From Begonia masoniana (lineage: Eukaryota > Streptophyta > Magnoliopsida > Cucurbitales > Begoniaceae), in contig CM039508.1 in the NCBI GenBank assembly GCA_022432975.1, positions 50,185,646 through 50,249,645 of the forward strand: a DNA stretch of 64,000 bases, in the 5' to 3' direction. The first letter of the stretch is position 1; every line of letters begins with the position of its first letter. Shown here in pieces: positions 47,783-60,190 of the stretch. Position numbers and translations under genes: made by a program. A model generated the notes under the pieces. That model made no database searches, was not told the DNA's origin, and saw nothing but the letters and a program-made list of their open reading frames with translations.

Positions 47783-49218
47783 TATACAATATTATATTTT
47801 TTAATGCATTTTATGACTATTAATTCAAGTTTTTTCTAGAAAAGAGAAGACATATTTTTTAGGTATTCAAATATTGACCTAATGAATATTCTTAATGTTG
47901 ACCTAATGAATATTCTTTTTCACACGCCAAAGAAATAATTTCTTGTATAGACTATGTTATCGGGTAACACAAAATAATGTTATGAAATTTGTCTCTTTCT
48001 CAATTTTCAAACTTTTGAAAGATACATCTTTTGTACAACACATTATGTCAGCACGGCATATGTACGTATAAACATCAGTGTTTGTGTCATCACGGGGTTG
48101 CTTCGGAAGAACCTACCATTCAAAGATCAAATTGGTGATGAAATCGATGGTTCTATAATTTTTACTTGTTTTCTGTTTGGAAATCTTGTTTTCAAGTTTG
48201 ACGGTAATAACATCAATATATAGTGGGGATATCCTTCACACGAATCTAAAACAAATAGGACGGGAAGATTGTCCGATCAAAACTAACACTCATGGTTGAT
48301 CGTTTAACCTGACGTTCCTGTTAGGTACTCTCTCAGGTCGTGACACATGGAGTTAGTACACATGATTTTTCACTCTTGTTACTTAGTGTTATTGTGTTAT
48401 GTCGTAATAATTGAATATCATAATTTACTAATTATTAAATTTAATAAATTACTTTTAACGAATTAAAATAAATTGGTCAATCCCTTGGATGGGTTTGGAT
48501 TTGAGTATTTATCGACTATTCTCAAACTTCGTGTTTAACTATTTTATTGAACATTTAAAAAAATAATCGAAATGAAGTAACATGAAATTGGTTTTGGGAG
48601 GAAGCCGGTGAGTTGAGAGCCAACATTCTCCAAGTCCAGTACAGCTACTACCGGCCGAATGAGCCCACACAAAGCCTTTACGATGGTCTATTTTCCAGCC
48701 CACTTCCTCCTTTCATTTACAGTATCCATTTTGGCTCTTAATTATTCAGTCTGTGGTCTTCAATACTCTCTCTCTCTCGATGGTACAGTTGCAGTCTGTT
48801 GAGTATTTGTCGGGTATTGAACTTTTGTTTGAGGCGACTTGAACAAGTTTCTATTTGCCGGGTATTGAACTTTTGTTTGAGGCGACAACAAAGTTGATTG
48901 CGAAAAAATTAGATTTTTTTCTTCTCTAGTGGGGTTTATGTTTCTGTGGTTTTTTGGTGTTTTCTTTGATACATTGTTGTGCAATGATGAAGTTCATGAG
49001 AAATGGGGGATTGATGGAATACTAATTCGTTGTCATTTTAGAGTTTAATTATTTTGAAATGGGTTTATACGATATGCTCACAACATGTTTGAAAAAATGC
49101 GTCTTTGAAAAAGTGCTTTAGCTAGATGGTTTTTCCTTTCTCTTTCCCCTTTTTCCATCTTATTTTTCTCTTTTCTGGATCCAGGTTTTGTTATCGGATT
49201 TGGTAAGAGACCACAATC
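47783..49218. other. Intergenic DNA and 5' leader of the CX9C gene
   Basis: 47783-48750 is AT-rich with nothing recognised. 48760-49218 looks like the untranslated leader and first exon. It has a CT run (48766-48778) and a 32-bp direct duplication (GGGTATTGAACTTTTGTTTG at about 48811 and 48860, 49 bp apart). An alternative donor lies at 49201 (GGATTTG then GTAAGAG). Confidence 0.4.
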
Positions 49219-50932
49219 ATGGATGGTATGTGACAGAACAGCTTCCTTTTCTTATTACCTTATTGCAACTTCTTACGTTTTTAGTTTCAGTCGTTCTTCT
49301 CTGGGATTGAATTGTAGTTTTATTTCAAGTATTCTTGTTCTTGTTCTAAATCTTGATTTCTATGAGTTAAGATTTTATAATCTGCCTGGAAAACTCACGA
49401 ACCTACTTTCAGATGATACTAATTTACCAATATAGTTTATTTAGTGTTAATAATATTTTTTTCCATACATTGATCATGATAAAGTTCTAATCTTGCTTGA
49501 ACCAAATGTTAATGCTGATTGACAAGGCAAACTTCTATTTGCTTGATAGATTATGAAGTGGATTAAACTAGGATTTAAGTTCTAATTTTGCTTGAATCGA
49601 ATGTTAAAAGCTTTGTCTTGCTATTGTAAACTATAATAGTTTCTCCTTGATTTACAGCCAAGTTTCCTGTTTGGTTCTTCTTTCGCTTCTTTTTGCAGTC
49701 GATGCGCAACCCACCATGGAAGAGACAATTTTTGTGGGTGATGATTTAATGACGGGGCCACCTTCTCCCATCATTCCACCTGAAATCGCATCTCATGTTC
49801 TTGAAGGAGTCGATTTATGCGACGGGATTTTGAGGAATCTATTTTTGTGTAAGTTATTTTGGTCTTTTTTCCAGTTATTCTATCTAAATGACTCCTTTTT
49901 AACAGCTCTTATGGGTTCTTAATAGGCTTGCAAATAAACGACATCGAGCCCTTCTGCCAAGACGAAATTGTTTTATATCGACAATGTGCAGAAAAACGGG
50001 TGAGGATTATTACGAAGATTTGTCTCTCTCTCTCTCTCTCTATCTCTTGGTTTCTTTTTCTTCTATTCTAACGTAGGATTCAAATCATTTATTCGAAAAA
50101 TGGTCTTAGGATAAGGAACTAAGGCAAAGACTTCAAGATAGTGAGCTGAAATTAGGGTCATCAATGCCACTCGATGCAGTAAAAGAAAGAGCTTCTCAAC
50201 TCGAATCAGAAGTCACATCGCTCGAGAGGTTTATAAACATGATAATTTTTTGGATAAAATAAACCTTAACGCTCGGTTCATTTATAGATTAGACTTTAAA
50301 ATATTTTTGTTTAATAAATCGAATCTGCATCTTTCAACTATCAGTAATTTAGACTTTGTTATCAATTTATCTGTTAAATCTAATCATGTTTATACCATGT
50401 TTTTCATTTAATAAGGTATTTTAACATGATTCTAACCCCTCCGGCGATTGCGAATCCAATTTCAAGCTCTATCAATTTTCTATCTGGCAATTTCGAACTC
50501 TACTAATAAAATGAAACTTTTTATTAAAATGAAAAATTTTGTGGTGTAATATGTAACTGATCATAAATGTTAGTGTAAATTACACTGTATTCTAATATTT
50601 TATTCCTTTTGATTTCTTAACCAAATGTATTTTGATATGATTAGATATGGGGTGTTGATGTTGCTCGGATATTTTCAGGCGATTAATTCTTGCTAGCGGA
50701 GTAGAAGGTATAGAAGGATTTCGACAGAGGTGGGGTTTCCACGGTCGGCTCACAGATACCAAGTAATGTTAATTGATGTTTTATACTATGTTGTTGGATT
50801 TATTGATATTTAACTGCTCTTTTGTGCAGGAAAAGATTGGAGTCGTTAAAGCAGGGGATGGAAAGTCGGAAGAGCGACGAGTCCGGTAAACCATCGGGCA
50901 CTGCGCCGACCAAAAAATGGTTCTTTTGGTGA
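49219..50932 (+). CDS. Small conserved plant protein with C-X9-C ladder, 178 aa
   Basis: CDS join(49219..49225,49699..49848,49926..49999,50110..50228,50679..50762,50830..50932), in frame throughout. The first coding exon is only ATGGATG. If it is not used, the ATG at 49716 (context ACCATGG) gives an in-frame protein 8 residues shorter. The N-terminus has FVGDDLMTGPPSPIIPPEIA. Then come four cysteines each separated by exactly nine residues (C-DGILRNLFL-C-LQINDIEPF-C-QDEIVLYRQ-C). A long charged helix follows (KELRQRLQDSELKLG, SQLESEVTSLERR), probably coiled coil, then a basic tail ending WFFW. Twin CX9C (CHCH) proteins fold in the mitochondrial intermembrane space; similarity in function is inference. 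I recognise it as a conserved plant unknown, with no assigned role. Intron 4 carries a copy of the dispersed repeat. Confidence 0.85.
50320..50510 (+). repeat. Dispersed AT-rich repeat, copy 5 (intron 4 of CX9C gene)
   Basis: Landmarks TTTCAACTATCAGTAATTTA, GTCAATTTATCTGTTAAATC, TATACCATGTTTTTCATTTA and TCTAACCCCTCC appear in the same order as at 2327-2530 and 38540-39000. Confidence 0.65.
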
Positions 50933-51751
50933 TGTCTAGACTTTCCTCGCTTAGCTACTGTCCCCGCCAAAAGCTATAACTTTTGTTTAGAGGTTCCTCC
51001 GTCTGAACCGATCGTTGAGTTTTCGGACAGAGTGTGAGCGAGGAGCTATGATGGTCGATGGAGAAGATGGAGTTGAAGAAGGTGAAAAGTAAGGAGTCTG
51101 GCTCCGGCCATGGGAAGAACTGTTTGAACCCGTCTGTTGTTTCGGGTCGGGTTGCTTTATCTGGGCTAATAATTCAATCCACTGCTTAATGGGCTCTAAG
51201 CCTTTAGTCGATGCTGACACGCGGCAGTACATAATTCGTCGCTGAGATTTAATATCTAAAATTATTTGATTTATTATCATGAGAACACTATAATTTAATA
51301 AAATTAGTAAAAAAATAAACTTTTCTAGGATGATGACACAAAAGATAAAGTCGAACAGAGCACCAACATGGGCAGAAACTAAGGGAAATAGCAACGTCCA
51401 ACTCTAGACCGAAGATTACGCGACAAGATAATTAAGTTATCGATAATGTTTGATATCTCGGAACGACTTTTGGCGTTATCGTACGATATCGGCAGAAGAA
51501 CTACTCGGAAACAAACAAAACGATAGACGGATAAGAACCCGGGAGATGGGATGGCATGTCCAAGCAAGGCATGTGGTGGGGGCTAGTCAACTCCACATGC
51601 AGACACTCATGTCTAGATCACGGCAGGCTGCAATAGTGATTTTTATTTATTTTTTTAATATTTTTATGTCACGGGTGGATCTTATTTTACTAGCTGAAAT
51701 GGACCAATTGATATATAATGTGTATGGGTACATGATTTTTGTTGAAGGAAA

Positions 51752-54700
51752 TTAATAGTAGTCCATTGGAATCTCAGGGCAGCTTTCATCTGAAACGACT
51801 TCTTTAGTAAATGTTGATGGAATGAAGGGTGGTGATGTGCATCTCAGCAATGCCCAATTGACCCCGTGGAAAAACGGATGGTGCTTGATTGCCGATGATC
51901 CCATAGTGGACCCGAGTCGCCGGTGAGGGTCTTTGATGAGCAGCTGAGAAATAAGGTCCTTGGCTGATGCCAGAATGGTAGGCTCTTTCGGAAACTCGAG
52001 GGCTCTGGCCACTATGTTGGCCAAGGTCAGCTCATTGTCAACCCCTCTAAATGGAGTAAACCCGTAAAACAGTTCAAACATAAAGATTCCAAGTGTCCAC
52101 CAGTCGACAGCTCCACCATGGCCTTCGCCGGAGATGATTTCCGGTGCCAAATACTCGTGGGTCCCGACGAATGACATTGAACGGACATCAACCGGCTCGG
52201 CAACAAACTCGGGCCCGCTCCGATTGCTCTGTTTCTTCTTTCGCTTGGCTTTTGGGTTAAAGCAAGAAACGGCAGGTAACATGCAGCTTGGAATAATGCA
52301 TGAAGATGATGCAAAAGGAGGATGATCAGCAAAGTAGCCTCTCTGTGGGGCTGCATTTGTTGGGTTTTGGTCTGTAATCACCAGAGGTGTCGACGTAGAA
52401 TCTTCGCATTTTAACGAGAGATCAAAATCCGTGAGCATGATATGACCGTCCGATCGAACGAGCACATTTTCCGGCTTAAGATCACGATAAACTATCCCCT
52501 TCATGTGGAGGTACTCTAAAGCAACCAACACCTCTGATGCATAAAACCTGTCGGATAAGAGAGATTATAAAATTAATAAATTTAGGGGACATAAGATAAG
52601 AACATAAAGGCAGCTTCACAAGCAAAAAGGATTACTTTAATCTAATTTAGTCTCTAGTTAAGGGCCAGATTGCATAGTGTGACACTGACCTCCTAGGCAG
52701 ACCTAACAAATGGGTGGACCAGAGTAATGTATGTCACATTGTTCTATGTGGGGTGGTGGCTCCAAATATTGATTATTATCATTGGAAACTTAAATAGATT
52801 GCTTCTCATATTAAAACATATCTTCATAGATTCAGATAAACAACAAAAAAAGAAATATCTAGGAGGAACCAATAACCAATTCACTTTGACTACGTGTTCA
52901 GCCCTTCTTCAGTCCAACATTCAGAACAGAAATCAAGGAGAAATTGTCTATTTAAGCAGTACAAATTCTAGAAACCCACTCCAAGAAATGAGAAATCAAC
53001 AGCATAATACACTTAGTTTAAGCAATTGATTTGATCGGAGGTTTAATTTAGAACAAAGAAACCATAAATTCAGCCAGAGATAATGGAAGACCTAAACAGG
53101 GATTCCGATTTGGTGGAGAGCTCTAATGTCAATTAATGTAACAAAAGGTTACCAAGAGAAGACACACATGTCCCCAATGCAACTCAAAAGACTAACCACT
53201 TCAATTATTTAGGAGTCAATCATATACTATAATACAAAAAGATAAAGAAGGCAGTATTTGGCCTTATTCAATTGTCATGTGTATGTAAAGAAAATCATTC
53301 CAATCACTACACCATAATGCTTTTCATTAGCTTTTTCGTCCCTAAATATTAAGCAACGGTAGACACTCGCCGAGACAAAGATTCAGAAAGTCCGACCCAA
53401 AAAAAGATTGTTTAATTGCCGAGCGACTAACACGATTGCTTATTTCTACCCACTACTTTGATACCTTAAAATCTTTCAACTGTCCAATTGAAAGTGCTAT
53501 CATAACACCTTTCTTGATAGACCAAACAAAGTTTATTTTAAAACACTAAACACCAATATAGCCTCAGTCTTTTTGGACCACTAGGAAGCTTATGCTCGTG
53601 AATAAAGTCTAAAATCATCTCCCTCTTGCGATAGATCGTTCTAAACCATAGGTTATACTTAGGATAGGGTTGGCATTTAAACCTTTAGTTTATTGCTTGC
53701 CAACCTACAGGAGATAACAGCGTCCAACAACAACCTCATCCGCGTAGAACATGTCCCGTTATAGCTTGTCTTCTACGATTCATACAGATCAATCTTACTA
53801 ATACAGCAAAATCAAAATTTCACCCTGTTGTTACTGTGACGTCCATAAAACTTTATTCTTGAAGTTATTCGACTTTTCTTGTGTTTTAAAAAGGTACCCA
53901 TAATTAATAAATAAAACTCATTGTTTTACACGGAAGAGGAGAATTAGAGAGTTGGGCTGTTTCCCAGCTTAAATATTTCATCCCAGTAACGCAGTTACTA
54001 GCTTTATATAATCATGACCTATATAAGTTACCCAGTTGACTTTGATCTTAGCACAAACAGTGACAGTGAAATTATCAAGAAAGAGATTCAAAGGATGGTC
54101 GCCGGCTAACACCACGAAAGCCAGCTGATCCAAAACTTCTTGGCCGTCCACAATTCCGGCCGATTGGCAGAACCATCATCGCCCCGCTAACACGATAGAA
54201 CGTTCCCCTTCTAAATCTGTGCCGAGGCACAGTTGATAGTCATCCAACTCCTACCCCAGAGTGGATCCCCACAAAAGGAAAGTATAGGTGTCATCTTACT
54301 GTGTTAGACAAGATCAATCGGTGATTCATTTCTCATATTATAAATCATTATAATTGCACCCTCAAGAAGCTAATCGTGAATTTTAGATTTAATAGCAAAA
54401 ATAAATTCAAATCATATGCAGAAAATAAGCGATTGGGTAGGTGCATAAAAAAGTTATGGTGCCACCGCGCTGCATATAATCGAAGCCTATCTAGAACTCC
54501 ATGATTAAGAAATAAGAATAATTAACGGAAGTAATGAGGGAAGAGTGGCGGGGGCGCGATTATTGGAAATGGAAGGTGAGTTTGCTAAAATGCGCACCTG
54601 ACAGCAGGCTCGTCGAAGCGTTTGTTAGGCTGGCGTTGCCGGAGCACGTGAAGGTCACCGCCGGGGCAGAACTCTGTCAAGAGGCAGAGCCACCGAGACG

Positions 54701-55157
54701 TGTCGATACTCGCGTAGAGCGTGGGCAAAAACGGGTGGTCCAACATGCCCAGTATTTCCATCTCTGTCCTCGCTCGCCCTTCTTTACTCCGGCTAACTAA
54801 TTCCTTCTTATCCATTACCTTAGCTGCGAAAATGCAACCATCCGTTCCGGAGCACTTCAGTTCTGTTAAGTAGACGGAGCCGATGTCACCAGAGCCTAGA
54901 CGATAGGAAAACTTGAGGTCGGAAAGTGCGATGTTCCGGCTGGGGCATTCCGAGTGGATCCGATTAATGGCGGACCAGCAAGGATCGGAAGAGGGGGCGC
55001 GTGGTTTGTTCACAAAAGAGGGAAGAGAGCCGAGGTGAGCGGAAGATGAAGCCGTGAGAGTGGTTTCGGAGCCGGAACTGGTGCTACGATTGGTGTTCGT
55101 AGATGTGAAGCTTATGCTCTGTAGGTCGTCGGCGAGGTCGTCAATCGACGGGTCCAT
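51752..55157 (-). CDS. AGCVIIIa protein kinase, PINOID/PID2 class, 451 aa
   Basis: CDS complement(join(51752..52547,54598..55157)); the 2050-nt intron splits CAG/GTGCGC and ends CCGACAG. A Ser/Thr-rich N-terminus (residues 1-50) precedes the kinase domain. Visible features are the Gly loop LGSGDIGSV (about 88-96), ATP Lys113, EFCPGGDLHVLRQRQP, catalytic YRDLKPEN with Asp209, and DFD (227-229) in place of DFG, the hallmark of plant AGCVIII kinases. A long insertion with a KAKRKKK basic patch comes before SFVGTHEYLAPE. This group phosphorylates PIN auxin exporters at the plasma membrane and sets their polarity; membrane association through the basic insert is known for relatives. The single intron and sequence favour PINOID/PID2 over D6PK. 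The tail ends DYY. It is divergent from the COX7a-like gene, with a CT-rich leader (55244-55278 on the plus strand as GA). No defects are seen. Confidence 0.9.
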
Positions 55158-55242
55158 TTCTCACAGACAAACCAGACACCGTGAGAGTTAGTTCGAAAAT
55201 GAGAATACGGGACGGTAAGAGCCAATCTGTATCAGAAACTGT

Positions 55243-55243
<1 letters not shown>

Positions 55244-55278
<35 letters not shown>
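55244..55278 (+). repeat. (GA)n microsatellite in the shared 5' region
   Basis: About 17 AG repeats, 87 nt upstream of the kinase start, reading CT in its transcript direction. It lies in the divergent intergenic region of the kinase and the COX7a-like gene. Confidence 0.95.
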
Positions 55279-55280
<2 letters not shown>

Positions 55281-56877
55281 CTCCGGGAAGAAGACTGAAG
55301 AGGGAGGGAGATTTTGAAGGGAGACGATGAGACTGATGGGCTAAAAATAGACATGGGCTGATTGAGAAATATGTGAAATGGTGGGCCATATTTCCAAGTC
55401 CCGCCTGAACATTGACCCCGTCCTCAGAATTTCTACATTTTCTCATAATTATGAACATGCCCCTCAACCTTTTGAATTTCAAATTTTGGATGGACATTTA
55501 TAAGATTTTCACTTGCAGGAGGACGTGACTTGGAATTCCCTGACGACGTCGTATTAGCAGAAGGAAAATGGAAGAAATGTTCCAACGCACGAACCCTTTG
55601 TTCGCTTTGTAGCCATCTTCCGTCGGCGACTGGAACTGCGATTGCTTGTTCGTACTCGGACATACTCGATCACCCTCCAGCTCCGAAATTTCAAGTGAGT
55701 TCGATGATTTTGTTCGCCATTTTCTGATTTGGGATTGAGATATTCGGAAAATATGGCTGCTCTGCAGATAATATTGTTACCTCTTTGCTTAGGTAGTGTT
55801 GTGATGTGCTTTTTTGTCTGGACATTCCTTTTCCTCCGTCTTTGACTTTAGCTGTGCCATGTCCATTTTTGTTCGTGCAATTTTTTTCTAGGTTTTGATC
55901 TAAAAATTACGTTTCCTCGGAGTTTTTATTTTGGCATGATTGGGTTAATGCTCAGTGATTATTGATTTGCCAGAGAAATTAGAATTCTAATGATTGCACG
56001 CTCGAAAATTATGATATTTGAGGTTGAATTTTCGAATCAGTTGTTTATTTGTTAGTTTTGATTTTATGGTTATGACATTTTAGTCTCAATCTCGCTGGTA
56101 GACTGTTCATTGCAGTGGACAACTTATGAGTTTTTACTTAACAGAGATTTATTGTTCTACTCAGGCAGACAGTAAATTTTGCAGCATGTGTAAGCATTCG
56201 AAATTGAGTTCTTTACAGGGATTTGTCAAGCCAATTAAGATTTTGATTACCTTTGACTGATGGAAACTTGAAGCTATTGTGATTTTCTTTTCCAACTTTA
56301 TGATATAAGAAGTAATTTTGAGTGAAATGGTTGTGTCAATGTAGGCAATCACGGATCGTTTGGAGTTATGAGAATTGGTTTCGGCTAGTTTTCTCTCTGG
56401 ACTGTGATTGTTACTCCCAGAAGAAGTTTCCTTGATTGTTCTTAACCTCGCTCCCCATAAGCCCACGCCCAAATTGGGTCTATTGTTCCGAGGTTTTAGG
56501 ATTTACCTTTTTAGTTTACTTCTCTCTAATTGGAGAGAAATTGCTTTAAATTAAGTGTTTGTTTTTTCTGTGACAATGGTTTTTGTCTCTTCACTTGTAT
56601 CTTCTTTCTATCAATACACTTCATTTCTTATAAAAAAATTAATTTTATATCTATTCACCGGAAGAATCATTTTGGTCTTTTTGTGGAAAGTTTACCGGCT
56701 GAAGCGCAAATTTTGTTGTTGGGCTGAAATGATTTGCTTATTTTACTATGGTTTATGGCTCTTTTCTTTAGGAAATGAACTCCTACTCAATATGGTGAAA
56801 TGAATTGATTGTATGATGTCTTTCATGCAATTCCATGGAGGAAAAACTTTTATATTGATTTTAATTCATTATACAGG

Positions 56878-57183
56878 ATGACTGAACCGCCTTTCAGACC
56901 GAGAGAGAAGCTAATCGAGAAACAAAAGTATTTCCAAAGCATCCAAAAACACACGTATCTGAAAGGACCGTTCGATAAGATCACATCTGTCGCCATTCCA
57001 ATGGCGTTGGCAGCTTCATCCTTATTTCTCATTGTGAGTCTGTTTACAGTCGTTTCTCCTAGTCTTTCTCCATCATATCAGCATTAAGATTGATTTTAGC
57101 TTTGCTTCTCCTCCCATATGTTTGTGCATTTATAGGGACGTGGGATTTACAACATGTCGCACGGGATTGGAAAGAAGGAATGA
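56878..57183 (+). CDS. COX7a-like cytochrome c oxidase subunit, 67 aa
   Basis: CDS join(56878..57033,57136..57183). The protein starts MTEPPFRPREKLIEKQKYFQ, has one hydrophobic segment (about residues 37-56, ITSVAIPMALAASSLFLIGR) and ends SHGIGKKE. This agrees closely with the small plant complex IV subunit annotated as cytochrome-c oxidase/electron carrier, similar to subunit VIIa; location would be the inner mitochondrial membrane. The ATG directly follows a splice acceptor (TACAG then GATG), so an untranslated first exon is likely, around 55535-55694 ending TTTCAA then GTGAGT. The divergent kinase gene suggests a shared promoter region of about 400 bp. No defects are seen. Confidence 0.9.
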
Positions 57184-59021
57184 TGCAGATAATCTGTAAT
57201 AATCGATATGAATTCTTGTGTTCCGAGGCGTGATGCTTCGGAACTAACAATCTTTCTTTTCTTTCAAGTGTTTTCTTTGTTCAATAATCTGCATGGTGTA
57301 GACCCAAATCTACCATTAAAGTTTGAAGTTTGTTTTTTCAGTGTATTTGTGTTTGGTTTTTGTGCTCTGCAATATATAACAGCAGGTTTTTGGTGGTTAA
57401 ATTTGTGAAAGCTTAGCCTCTGCGTCCTCTTGAGCCTTCACATCATGCTTTCTGCTAATGGCTAAACAGTAACTACATGATAATGGGCATTCTGCTTGTG
57501 GATAGGCTCGATCAGCCCCATCGGGGTTGGGTCCGACCTGGGCCTGGTTCTATGAGGTCGGCTAGCTTACAATTCTCAGGAGAGGCCTCTGTATCTTTTT
57601 TTTGATCAAGTTGTTCTTATTAAGGTTGTCGTCAAAGAAATTTTTTTTTTTTTTCAAAACAGTTCTCGCGGAGAGATTGACAATTTTCAAAGAGAAAGAA
57701 GTTGAAAAATTCAATGCATGAGACGATTTTAGAGACAATAACGGATTTTATAGTCAATTTATCTTTGAAAATCGATGAACATTAAAGATCACGTGATAAA
57801 AATGTAATTTAATATTTTTTTTTTTTACATCGAGAACTTAATTATAAAAAAAATTGCAATGGTTTATTTTCTCTTACATCCTATGTTTAAGCCAATATCC
57901 TCCTGTTGCTTTGACAGGCAGATCAGAGTGCTGGTGGAGTGCTCAAGTTGTTGAGGCTGCCATTAAAGTGACGAGATGTTACCTCGAAAAAGGGCACCCT
58001 ATGAGCGACTGAAATGGAGGACCCACGCAGTCCAATCCAAAGTGACGTCTGGACTCAGTATACGTGCAAGGTTAGCCTTGTCGGAAACGTCTGAAAGCTT
58101 TGTTTTTGTTTCTTCCTCTAGTTTCTGTCGAGTTACCTGGTACTGGATTCTGTCTTTCAAAATTTAATCTTTCGCCTTCATCTCTATGGGAGTACTCGGA
58201 GGTGGACATTAGAGGGAATGACATAGCAGAATTACCTTTGTATCATGAGTTGTTAGCAAAAAACTGCTCATATTTGAAAAATGAGTAGAGTGGAGACGGG
58301 AGGGAAAATCCAGTTGACGTAATTGGAGAGAAGAAAGATGAAGCAGCAAAAGGGGAGGGTCCCCCCATCCATGTGCAAAATGGCAGAAGGGTTCTCTCTG
58401 GGCTGAGGTTAAAGCTACGAAACTTATGTCTTGTCTGTCTCCTTCTTCCCTCATCTGTACTTCCCCCATTTTTCAGATCCTAAATCGTAGATCCTGATTA
58501 CTGTCTTTTCAGAGAGAGAGAAAATGGAGTTTAGAGAGAGAAAGCTTTGCCCTTTTTGCTGACTAATCCACACACGAGCGATTGTTGATTTGGCGTGGAT
58601 GAGTTCTGCAACTTACTGACTACAAGTCGAGTTAACGTGAAAAATAGTCAGATCTGTAAACAAAGAGGATGAAATTTATTACTTCTGAGTTTCAACAATC
58701 CACCCATCTTTCAGTCTGTAGTTTTTCTCTCTCTAACTCCATTGATGGAAGTTCTTTAAAAACTGGAAGATGCCATAAACAGTTTACGATGATGGCTTTT
58801 TACGCAGTTAAATTATCTACTATTAGCAATAATATCAGTGCACGTATATTATATCGTGTACTGACTTTTTTGCAGAGATTTTTTAATTATTTTTTAATAT
58901 TTTCATAGACTCGTACTGTGTTTGGTCCAGTGTGAATGAGGAGACTAAACAGTCAGCCTAGAGTTATTATTTATACGGGTTTGGTGGGTTGTTTGGTTCA
59001 GACCTAAAGAGTTGAGCAGCC
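57184..59021. other. Intergenic DNA
   Basis: 57184-57420 is the COX7a-like 3' flank. 57500-57590 has GGGTTGGGTCCGACCTGGGC-type transposon-end debris. 57600-58980 shows no recognisable protein; short open frames there lack family features. The last 100 bp is the promoter of the A/B-barrel gene. Confidence 0.45.
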
Positions 59022-59530
59022 ATGGCTGAGTTCAAGCACTTGGTCATTGCCAAGTTTAAGAAAGATGTTGACGTGGAAGAGATCCTGAAGGGGATGGAGA
59101 AGCTGGTTTCTGATATTGATGAAGTTAAATCCTTTGAATGGTGAAACCCTTTCTAAAGTTTTCATTTTCTCTCACTAGAAATCTACAGTAGAGAGAGAAT
59201 GCAGATTCGGTAAGATTTGTTTCTATTGTTCATGTTTGTGTTTGCAGGGGAAAGGACATGGACGGAGAAGAGGCTCTCCGGCAAGGATACAGCTATGTTT
59301 TCTCGATGACGTTTGAGAAAAAGGAAGATTTCATCAAGTTTGTCGGCCATCCTAGTCATGTTCAATTCTCTGCTACATTTTCTGCAGCCATTGAGAAGAT
59401 CGTGCTTCTCGATTTCCCTTCGGTTCTCGTCAAGTCGGCAGAGCCAGCCGCGGTGGAACAAACACCTCCATCGGAAGCCACCGAACCGGTGCCGGAGGTT
59501 GCACCGGAAGCAGAAGTTGCAGTGGCATAG
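59022..59530 (+). CDS. Stress-response A/B-barrel (Dabb) domain protein, 133 aa
   Basis: CDS join(59022..59140,59248..59530); the splice falls within the Trp codon of SFEWGKD. The Dabb fold is shown by FKHLVIAKFKKDVDVEEILK, the central SFEWGKDM, GYSYVFSMTFEKKEDFIKFV, then HPSHVQFSATFS and IEKIVLLDFPS. Plant members are small dimeric cytosolic or peroxisomal proteins linked to stress; no enzymatic role is established for this type. After residue 100 a Pro/Glu/Ala-rich tail (EPAAVEQTPPSEATEPVPEV) extends it by about 30 residues beyond the usual ~110 aa. A poly(A) signal AATAAA lies near 59670. No defects are seen. Confidence 0.92.
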
Positions 59531-60190
59531 TTTAAGTGCACATGCTATTATTACTAGTGTTTTTGTTCATTCACTAAGTCTAAGTTTGAACTGTTCTTGA
59601 ATCCAACTTTATGACTATTTTGATAGCATAATGTCATCCTCTTTAATGATTTATGTACTCTTTGTGCTAATAAAATCTTATAATATAGTTTTCGAAATTC
59701 GTCCTCTACTAAGTCTTAGACTCTCTGCTGACACAAGTTTGACCAATAGATCTTACTTATATTTATAATTTATTGGTTGATTTTCGGTGGGTTAGACAAT
59801 GATTATTTGTCATGACAACAATTTATTGCAACTTTTTAACAAATCATGTGTTATGAGACTTTGTATTTATACAGTGACCTACAAAATGTATATTCTAGAG
59901 AAATTGGTTATTTCCCTTATTTTCTATACAATAATGGTGAACATGCAATAATGCAAAATGAAAGAGATTGAAGAGAGACATTTCAAATTGATTATAAGAG
60001 AGAATAATAATGAAGTATAGTAGTCTACCAAAAAAAAATTAAAATGCTTATCTAACGAGTTATTAGTTCGATTTAAAGAGACAATATTCACATAAGTTTG
60101 ATAATTGTATAACTTAACTAAGTTCGTTTAAATATCAAACTAATCATTTTATTTTATATTAAAATTAGTAGAAATCATTTTTATTGTATT
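59531..60190. other. AT-rich intergenic DNA
   Basis: 3' flank of the A/B-barrel gene; nothing else recognised. Confidence 0.5.

Noticed and set aside
54534..54800. Plus-strand ORF opposite kinase exon 1
   Set aside because: Antisense shadow of the conserved kinase coding sequence.
55530..55727. Cys-rich ORF or upstream ORF before the COX7a-like gene
   Set aside because: The first codon is TTG, not ATG, and the region is better explained as an untranslated first exon ending in a splice donor.
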